Shown: positions 1-4,810 of the stretch, in pieces
How the letters are laid out: the number at the start of each line of letters is the position of its first letter
Position numbering within the stretch: the first letter of the stretch is position 1
Assembly (NCBI GenBank): GCA_005788935.1
Contig: SYAK01000572.1
Location: 1-5,538, forward strand
DNA length: 5,538 nucleotides
From: Pseudomonadota bacterium
Lineage (GTDB): Bacteria; Myxococcota; UBA9042; PHBI01
Direction: 5' to 3'
The notes under the pieces: generated by a model
What the model saw: only the letters and a program-made list of their open reading frames with translations
Databases searched by the model: none
Told to the model about the DNA's origin: nothing
Made by a program: the position numbers and the translations under genes

Positions 1-2586
1 CTCATCGTGACCGCGGCGCGGCCGGCGGAGGATGGCTTTCCCCAGCTGTCCGACCTGCAGGTCGTCGCGGGCCCCTGGGTCACCGGCCGGGCCACGGTCC
101 GCACCCCCGAGGGGATCTGGGACCTCGAGGGGCTGCTCGCGAAACTGCCGCCCGCGTTTCGCGACGCGACGCTCGTCATCCAGGCGGACCCCGGGCTGCA
201 GCACCGTCCGCGCAATATCGGGGCGGTGCGGGGGCGGAGGTTGCTCGTCGCGGAGGCGACCGACGGGTGTGTGCCATCGCTCGCCGGGCTCATGCGGGTG
301 CTCATGGGTGAGCCCGTCGATGGCCTCGTCGCCTCGTCGCCGCACCCCGGGCTCGCGCTGCTTGGGCGGCTCCCGGGCGCCCCGCCGTGTCTCACGCTGC
401 CAGGACTCCTTCGGCGCTCTTTCGCCGCGCGTCTGCCGGCCCCATTGCGCGCCGACCTGGCCGTCGTGTCACGGGCCGGGGTCCTCGTCACGCCCGCTGA
501 CGCTTCACCGAAGGGGCGCGAGGCCGCGCGCCGGGTCGCCGATCGCCTCGAAGCCGCCCTGCGAGGGCTCGGGGTCGGAGGCGGGCGGCTCGTGACCATC
601 TCGCCAGACCCGCAGGACGAGTTGTCGCTGCAGGCCGGGCGCCACCTCGCGGTCGTCCGCCTTGGCGCCGAGACCGCGCCCGACGCGGCGTTGCGTCAGT
701 TGCTGCCATCCGGTGCGCTGCCCTTTGTCGAGGCCCCACGGCTGACGGGTGCGACCGCGGGGGCCCCGCTGACACACGTCGCGTTCGGCTCGCACGACGA
801 GCTCGCGCGGAAGCTCGAGGAGGTCCTGAAGCACCCGACCAAGGCCGCGCCGCTCGCGTGTCGCATCTTCGAGACCTCGGAGCGCCTCGGGTCCCTCCCA
901 GCGACCCGCCGTCAGCTGTGGGCGTTCGTCGCAGGACTCCCAGCCCGGCCCGCGTGGCAGCTCGACGCGGCCTCGCGGGCGCGTGTCGAGCACGTTGATG
1001 TGCTGCGAGCGCATGGCATGACGGGTTCGTCGGTGACCTTGCTGCATCCCGCGGACCTCGCGGTGCGGGTTGACGATCTCGCTCCGCTCCGCAGCGTCGC
1101 GCGCGTCGCGATCGCCGCGACCGGCTCGGTCCCGCCTTCCGACGGGACTTCCCGGGTGGCCGTCCTGCCGATGGCCGCGCTGCACGGGCCGCTTCCCGCG
1201 TGGTGCAATGGCGGCGACATCGCGAGCCTCCTCGTCGTCCCGCCGCCCGACGCGCTCGGGGTGACTGACGCGTCTTTCCGGACGCTCGTGGCGGCCGGCT
1301 TCGACCTCACCGCCGACCATGATTTCGTCTTCTCGGGGCGCGGCTACCCCACCACGACCGCGGAACTCGGGGCCGCGCCGCTCGACCCCCCGTCGCTCGC
1401 GCGCCCGCTCCCGCCCCCGCGACCAGGGATGCGGACGCTGAAGCTCTACATCGACTCCGCGACCCTGCCCGTCATTCACCAGATGGCTGACTTCGTGCGC
1501 TGCGAGTTCGACCCCGACGTCTTCAAGCTCGTCACGTGGCGCCGCTTCCCGATGACCGCGGACGCCGCCGCGGCGAGCCAGACCGTCTATTTCCACCAGC
1601 TCGCCAACGTCTCGCGCGACTTCGTCGGGCTCGCCTGCGCCCTCGTCTCGGAGATCCGCCCCGACCGCCTCGAGTTCCACACGAACCACATCTGGGCGCT
1701 CGGCGGTCTCGCCCCCGTCGTTCGGGCGCTCATCCGCCGTCGCCTCGTGGACCCCGGGCAGATCGACCTCCGGATCTATGGCGACGGCACCTGGGAAATC
1801 CGAGATCGCGAGGCGATGGGTCTCTCGGGGCAGCTGGGAGTCGAGCTCGAGGCGGCTGCGCTGCGTCTCTCCGACCTGCTCTTCGGCCCGCATGAGCGCC
1901 CGAGCGATCCGCTGATGAACTACGGCTGGCACCGCCTCTTTCGCACGACCTACGAGGGCCTCTGCTGGGACCGCTTCTTTGCCCGCGTCGGGCCTCAGCT
2001 GCGGGACGGTGGGCGCCTCGAGGCCGCCACCCGCACGATGCGCTTTGACCACGCACAGGCTTTGCCCCCCGAGCTCTGGACGCGCTACCTCGCGAAGATG
2101 GGGATCACCGAGGAGCTCGCCGCGCGTCTGCGTCCGCTCGCGGTGGACCCCGAGACCTTCATGTTCGTGACGCTCTCGAGCTGGGATCCAGCCTTGAATC
2201 GCTACTTTCGTGATGTGCTCGTCACCACCATCCGCCGTCTGCGCGCAGATGGCTGGATACCGGCCCGGTCTCCGATTGCGTTCAAGGGGCACCCAGCCAA
2301 CCCGGAGTACGACCAGGATCTCATGGACGTCCTCGCGGAGGAGGGCGCCCCGGTCACCCACATCCCGGCCCGCGTCCCGATCGAGGTGCTCGACATGGCC
2401 GGGCTGCTCCCGCGGAACGTCGGTGGGACCTCCAGCTCGTCCTACCACACCATCGCGCCCGACCGCGTCCGCTTCATCTGCGGGCCGGAAACGGATCCCG
2501 AGGCGGTTCGCGCCTTTCCCGACAACCGCGTCCTGGTGGCGCTCGGTGTCGTGACACCCGCGCAGGTCCTCCCGTGGTATCCCTGA
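1..2586 (+). CDS. Two-part glycosyltransferase: degenerate GT-B/CgeB-like N-terminal region fused to a C-terminal GT80 sialyltransferase domain (5'-partial)
   Basis: Predicted to transfer a sialic-acid-type sugar from a CMP-activated donor to a surface glycan. The frame is open to the left edge. A GTG at 7 is the first visible start, but only six bases precede it, so the true start is probably outside; residues below count from it. Residues 475-859 align from memory along all of Pasteurella PmST1 (GT80): the opening LKLYIDSATLP, D593 in YGDGT (catalytic base, PmST1 D141), N560 (N85), W726 (W270), H762 in FKGHP (general acid, H311), E793 in IEVLDMAGLLP (E338) and S810/S811 (S355/S356). Residues ~1-310 resemble CgeB-like GT-B enzymes (IQADPG 58-63, PRN, LPSGALPFVE 233-242, FGSHDELARKLEEVL 260-274), but AEATDG (82-87) replaces the usual GDTHH. 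Residues 311-458 are unrecognised; 459-474 form a Pro-rich linker. No signal peptide is visible. The GT80 assignment is strong; donor, acceptor and N-terminal role are inferred. Confidence 0.88.
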   Translation, partial: LIVTAARPAEDGFPQLSDLQVVAGPWVTGRATVRTPEGIWDLEGLLAKLPPAFRDATLVIQADPGLQHRPRNIGAVRGRRLLVAEATDGCVPSLAGLMRVLMGEPVDGLVASSPHPGLALLGRLPGAPPCLTLPGLLRRSFAARLPAPLRADLAVVSRAGVLVTPADASPKGREAARRVADRLEAALRGLGVGGGRLVTISPDPQDELSLQAGRHLAVVRLGAETAPDAALRQLLPSGALPFVEAPRLTGATAGAPLTHVAFGSHDELARKLEEVLKHPTKAAPLACRIFETSERLGSLPATRRQLWAFVAGLPARPAWQLDAASRARVEHVDVLRAHGMTGSSVTLLHPADLAVRVDDLAPLRSVARVAIAATGSVPPSDGTSRVAVLPMAALHGPLPAWCNGGDIASLLVVPPPDALGVTDASFRTLVAAGFDLTADHDFVFSGRGYPTTTAELGAAPLDPPSLARPLPPPRPGMRTLKLYIDSATLPVIHQMADFVRCEFDPDVFKLVTWRRFPMTADAAAASQTVYFHQLANVSRDFVGLACALVSEIRPDRLEFHTNHIWALGGLAPVVRALIRRRLVDPGQIDLRIYGDGTWEIRDREAMGLSGQLGVELEAAALRLSDLLFGPHERPSDPLMNYGWHRLFRTTYEGLCWDRFFARVGPQLRDGGRLEAATRTMRFDHAQALPPELWTRYLAKMGITEELAARLRPLAVDPETFMFVTLSSWDPALNRYFRDVLVTTIRRLRADGWIPARSPIAFKGHPANPEYDQDLMDVLAEEGAPVTHIPARVPIEVLDMAGLLPRNVGGTSSSSYHTIAPDRVRFICGPETDPEAVRAFPDNRVLVALGVVTPAQVLPWYP

Positions 2587-2589
2587 GAT

Positions 2590-3432
2590 TCAGAGGGCTT
2601 GTGGCAAAATCACGGGCCTCGGGCGGATGGCGGTCCGGGTGCGGCGGGACGTCGGCTCGATGCGCAGCGACAGGCAGGTCAAGCCGCCGTCCGCGAGGGC
2701 AAACTCCGAGGCCTCGAGTGCCTCGACGATGAAGCCGGCCGCCGCGATGCGTTCGGCGGTCCCCGAGAAACCGCTCGGCATCAGCACACGCCCGCGCAGC
2801 GCCACGACGTTGGTCGCGAGGACCTCGTCGTCTGGCACCTCGATGCGGCGCAGGCCGTGGCGTTCCGCCTGCTCGACCATGACACCTGGCGCCGCGAGGA
2901 TGGTGGCGTCATCAAGCGCCGAGACACGGCTCTTCAGATGCAGGCTTGTGTCGGAGACCTGAACGATCTCGGCGTGATAGCCGCGCATCCGGGCGAAATC
3001 CAGGGCGGTCTGGGCGCCGTCGTCGTTCGTACGGGCCGAGCGACCGATGAAGACGACGCGGCCGACGCGCAGCACGTCGCCGCCGTCGAGCGTGGCGGGC
3101 GGCCCCATGTACTGCACCGACAGCCCGAGCTCGGCGAGCGCGCCACCGACCGCGCGGACCTCGTCGCGCCGCGAGGTGGCGCCGAGGTGGGCGACGAGGG
3201 CCGAGTCTCCAAGGACGACAGCCGTGTCCTCCACGAAGCAGGCGTCGGGCAGGCGGTCGTCTGTCGGGAGGTGGACGACGCAGATGCGGTCCCGCGCGAG
3301 GGCGTCGCAGTAATGGCGGTGCTGGACGAGCGCCTGCGCGAGATCGATGGGTGGCGCGTCGGGGCGCTGGCCGAGCGCGTGCAGGAAGCTCTCGGTCGGG
3401 GCGCGGACGATGGCGAAGCGGTTGGCGGGCAT
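2590..3432 (-). CDS. ddaH: Dimethylarginine dimethylaminohydrolase (DDAH), 280 aa
   Basis: Predicted cytosolic hydrolase that converts N-omega-methylated arginines (ADMA, NMMA) to citrulline plus methylamines, of the amidinotransferase/guanidino-modifying superfamily. The visible signatures are PDACFVEDT (62-70; E68 and D69 would bind the substrate guanidinium), TLDGGD with D116 as the acidic triad member (human DDAH1 D126), SLHLKS with H165 (human H172), and ADGGLTC with nucleophile C253 (human C273, P. aeruginosa C249). GRSART (130-135) fits the substrate-carboxylate-binding arginine region. The length is close to human DDAH1 (285 aa) and a little above the ~254 aa P. aeruginosa enzyme. The excess is mainly an Arg-rich tail (259-280) beyond the catalytic Cys. 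The ATG start is supported by GGAG 8 nt upstream. It lies 101 bp downstream of the esterase gene on the same strand and converges with the glycosyltransferase gene 3 bp away. An arginine deiminase is less likely, being longer with different flanking motifs. Physiological substrate unproven. Confidence 0.92.
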   Translation of the reverse strand: MPANRFAIVRAPTESFLHALGQRPDAPPIDLAQALVQHRHYCDALARDRICVVHLPTDDRLPDACFVEDTAVVLGDSALVAHLGATSRRDEVRAVGGALAELGLSVQYMGPPATLDGGDVLRVGRVVFIGRSARTNDDGAQTALDFARMRGYHAEIVQVSDTSLHLKSRVSALDDATILAAPGVMVEQAERHGLRRIEVPDDEVLATNVVALRGRVLMPSGFSGTAERIAAAGFIVEALEASEFALADGGLTCLSLRIEPTSRRTRTAIRPRPVILPQAL

Positions 3433-3440
3433 GGCGGCGT

Positions 3441-3444
3441 CTCC
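3441..3444 (-). promoter_or_regulatory. Ribosome binding site for the DDAH gene
   Basis: On the minus strand GGAG sits 8 nt before the ATG at 3432, a standard Shine-Dalgarno position, and it supports this start. The rest of the 101-bp gap up to the esterase stop (3433-3533) shows no convincing promoter or terminator hairpin with a T-tract. It contains only an 8-bp GGTCGACC palindrome and short GC-rich repeats. Confidence 0.6.
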
Positions 3445-3533
3445 AGAGGCTGCCGCGGTCCCGGTGGTCGGCCGGTGCGGCGTGACCGAACGCTAACATG
3501 CGGCCACAGGTGCGGTCGACCCCGGTGCTCCCG

Positions 3534-4634
3534 TCAGGGCCTGTGTGACGTCCAGGCTGCGTCACCCTTGGCCCAAGCGCGGATCCACCCAAGCAGCGGC
3601 GTCCCGTCGTCGGCCGAGAGACGCGCGACACCGCCCGCCATCACGTGGTCGGCCCCGTCAAGGACGAAGCTCGCAGCGCGCCCGGCATGGTCGTCGAGTC
3701 GCGCGGCGAGGTCGAGGACGAGCGGTCGAAGGCCGCCCGGGCCGAGGCCGTAGTAGGCGGACAGGACCTGGTCGTCCGTGTAGGCTAGCTGGGCGTAGCG
3801 TCCAGGCGGGGAGCCCTCGAGCTGCCTCAGCAGCACGCGCTCGAGGCGTGTCCCGCAGTCGGCGCAGTCCTCGGGCAGGACCGGGGCCCATGCCGCAACC
3901 CATTGCCGATAGCGGCCATCCGGTGGCGTCGCCGGGACACCGCAGTCGCTGAGTGCGTCGACTCGCGCCCCTGGAAAGGCTGCGCCCACGCGCGTCCAGT
4001 TGAAGGCGGCCCCGTAGCCCCCAGCGCTGAGGCCGTAGAGCCAGACCTGCGCGACCTCGGGCGAGGTGGCGCGGAGATGGGCGAGTGCGGCGTCGAGGTT
4101 CAGGGCCCCGACGTGATGGATGTCGCGCGTGGCGCCGAGCGCCTCGTAGCGCATCGTGCGGGAGCCCGCGTGCATGTCGCCGGTGCAATAGGGGATGAAG
4201 ACGAATGTCGCGTCACGAAACGGGTTTTCTGGATCCGAGCGGTCCAGCAGCGGGGCGGCGGCGAGGCCGGCCTTGTCACGCTCGAACTGGGCGGCGCCGT
4301 AGCCCTCCTCGAGGTTGGCCGCGGCGCGCAGCACGAAGCACGAGTTGACGTCCCAGCAGGCCCCTCCGCCCATCAGGATGACGAACAGCTGGTCGCTGCG
4401 CGGGCCCGGGGCGAGGCCGATCCCGGTCGGGGTACCGCCGCCGCAGCGCATCCCGCCGATGGGCACGAAGCGCCAGGGGTCCGACTCGCCCGCCGCGTCG
4501 GTCTCGGGCGCGTCGTCCGTCGCGTCGTCCGTCGCGTCGTGGGTGGAGGCGTCGGGGCCGGACGCGGGAGGTTCGGCGACGTCGAGGCCGCAGCCCGAGA
4601 CCAGGGAAGACGCGATGAGGTGAGCGAGACGCAT
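3534..4634 (-). CDS. Pectin-acetylesterase/NOTUM-like alpha/beta-hydrolase, putative outer-membrane lipoprotein, 366 aa
   Basis: Predicted secreted carboxylesterase of the pectinacetylesterase/NOTUM family (alpha/beta-hydrolase fold), which removes O-acyl groups from carbohydrates or lipids in characterised members. The start is set by a short lipoprotein signal, MRLAHLIASSLVSGC: lipobox VSGC, lipidated Cys15, and Gly rather than Asp at +2, compatible with the outer membrane. The frame stays open upstream to 5102, but that part overlaps the dehydrogenase gene and has no family similarity. An Asp/Thr/Ala-rich linker (22-53) precedes the catalytic domain. Key motifs are GGGACWD (89-95, oxyanion region), PYCTGDMHAG (148-157; compare YCSSD in NOTUM), GLSAGG with nucleophile S203, D287 or D288 as the acid candidate, and H330 in GADHVMAG. 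Seven further cysteines (64, 93, 99, 150, 231, 257, 260) suit disulfides in an exported protein. The Shine-Dalgarno is weak (AGG, 8 nt upstream). It ends 101 bp before the DDAH gene. The true substrate (plant pectin, own O-acetylated glycan, acyl ester) cannot be read from sequence. Confidence 0.88.
   Translation of the reverse strand: MRLAHLIASSLVSGCGLDVAEPPASGPDASTHDATDDATDDAPETDAAGESDPWRFVPIGGMRCGGGTPTGIGLAPGPRSDQLFVILMGGGACWDVNSCFVLRAAANLEEGYGAAQFERDKAGLAAAPLLDRSDPENPFRDATFVFIPYCTGDMHAGSRTMRYEALGATRDIHHVGALNLDAALAHLRATSPEVAQVWLYGLSAGGYGAAFNWTRVGAAFPGARVDALSDCGVPATPPDGRYRQWVAAWAPVLPEDCADCGTRLERVLLRQLEGSPPGRYAQLAYTDDQVLSAYYGLGPGGLRPLVLDLAARLDDHAGRAASFVLDGADHVMAGGVARLSADDGTPLLGWIRAWAKGDAAWTSHRP
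4510..4540 (-). repeat. 12-bp tandem repeat (2.6 copies) in the lipoprotein linker
   Basis: The unit GCGTCGTCCGTC (plus strand) occurs at 4510-4521 and 4522-4533, with a 7-base partial third copy at 4534-4540. All copies are exact. The period is a multiple of three, so it encodes an in-frame DDAT repeat in the flexible linker between lipidated Cys15 and the esterase domain. Copy-number change would alter tether length without breaking the frame. Confidence 0.85.
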
Positions 4635-4646
4635 GCCCGCAGCCTG

Positions 4647-4669
4647 CCGAGGCAATCCGACCGAGGCAA
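4647..4669. repeat. 9-bp direct repeat just upstream of the esterase start
   Basis: CCGAGGCAA occurs exactly at 4647-4655 and 4661-4669, a 14-bp period, 13-35 nt before the ATG at 4634. On the minus strand this reads TTGCCTCGG twice. It would lie in the 5' untranslated leader of the esterase mRNA. It could be a protein-binding site or a chance repeat in GC-rich DNA. Confidence 0.45.
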
Positions 4670-4671
4670 GG

Positions 4672-4728
4672 GCCTGTCCGTCGTCTGCTGTCGTTGGCCG
4701 ACGTCGGCTGTGCCGGCCGCGGACAGGC
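4672..4728. repeat. Inverted repeat enclosing a perfect 12-bp palindrome
   Basis: GCCTGTCCG (4672-4680) pairs exactly with CGGACAGGC (4720-4728). Inside the 39-bp spacer lies the perfect palindrome GCCGACGTCGGC (4697-4708). In the esterase transcript this would form a long stem with an inner hairpin in the 5' leader. As DNA it could be a dyad operator. There is no T-tract on either strand, so it is not a standard intrinsic terminator. Confidence 0.5.
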
Positions 4729-4744
4729 GCGGGAACAGCCCGCG
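4728..4744. repeat. GC-rich hairpin (6-bp stem, 5-nt loop)
   Basis: CGCGGG (4728-4733) and CCCGCG (4739-4744) are exact inverse complements around the loop AACAG. The hairpin abuts the larger inverted repeat at 4672-4728, sharing one base. On neither strand is it followed by a run of T, so a factor-independent terminator is not supported. A Rho-type pause or leader element downstream of the dehydrogenase gene remains possible. Confidence 0.45.
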
Positions 4745-4748
4745 GTGA

Positions 4749-4806
4749 TGAAACGAATTGATTCAGCGGGAAACAAAAGGGTTCACTGGTGAAACCGATT
4801 GTTTCA
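4749..4806. promoter_or_regulatory. A+T-rich island with paired palindromic operator-like elements, probable promoter region of the esterase gene
   Basis: In otherwise very GC-rich DNA, 4745-4810 is locally A+T-rich. It carries two 17-bp elements that match at 14 positions: TGAAACGAATTGATTCA (4749-4765) and TGAAACCGATTGTTTCA (4790-4806). The second has perfect 6-bp arms (TGAAAC/GTTTCA) around 5 nt; the first is imperfect. Their centres are 41 bp apart, near four helical turns. A third dyad, TTCAC-TG-GTGAA, lies at 4782-4793 and overlaps the second. Arms with a 5-nt spacer are typical of dimeric helix-turn-helix repressor sites. A weak minus-strand sigma70-like pair, TTGTTT (4771-4776) and TTTCAT (4748-4753) with 17-bp spacing, overlaps the first element. 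The second lies 4 nt past the dehydrogenase stop, so it could instead be a weak 3' hairpin of that transcript. No regulator gene is in the window. Confidence 0.5.
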
Positions 4807-4810
4807 AGAC

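Noticed and set aside
505..2448. A 647-codon minus-strand frame lying wholly inside the glycosyltransferase gene.
   Set aside because: It is rich in Arg, Glu and Gly with no recognisable motif, and it mirrors a frame whose sense strand encodes a clear GT80 domain. Long antisense frames are expected where third positions are nearly all G or C.
1429..2586. Separate downstream gene for the GT80 domain starting at the ATG at 1429.
   Set aside because: The frame is uninterrupted from upstream, no properly spaced ribosome binding site precedes this ATG (AGGG directly abuts it), and a Pro-rich linker joins the parts; a fusion is the simpler reading, although the ATG marks the likely fusion point.
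2599..3753. A 384-codon plus-strand frame opposite DDAH and the end of the esterase.
   Set aside because: It spans two well-supported minus-strand genes, has low-complexity Gly/Arg/Asp composition and no family motif; a shadow frame.
4728..4744. Intrinsic terminator for the dehydrogenase gene.
   Set aside because: The hairpin is good but no T-run follows on the minus strand, and it lies about 70 bp past the stop codon. It is kept only as a hairpin.
3903..4748. A 281-codon plus-strand frame opposite the esterase gene.
   Set aside because: Antisense to a protein with a full catalytic triad and lipobox; its composition shows no real protein features.
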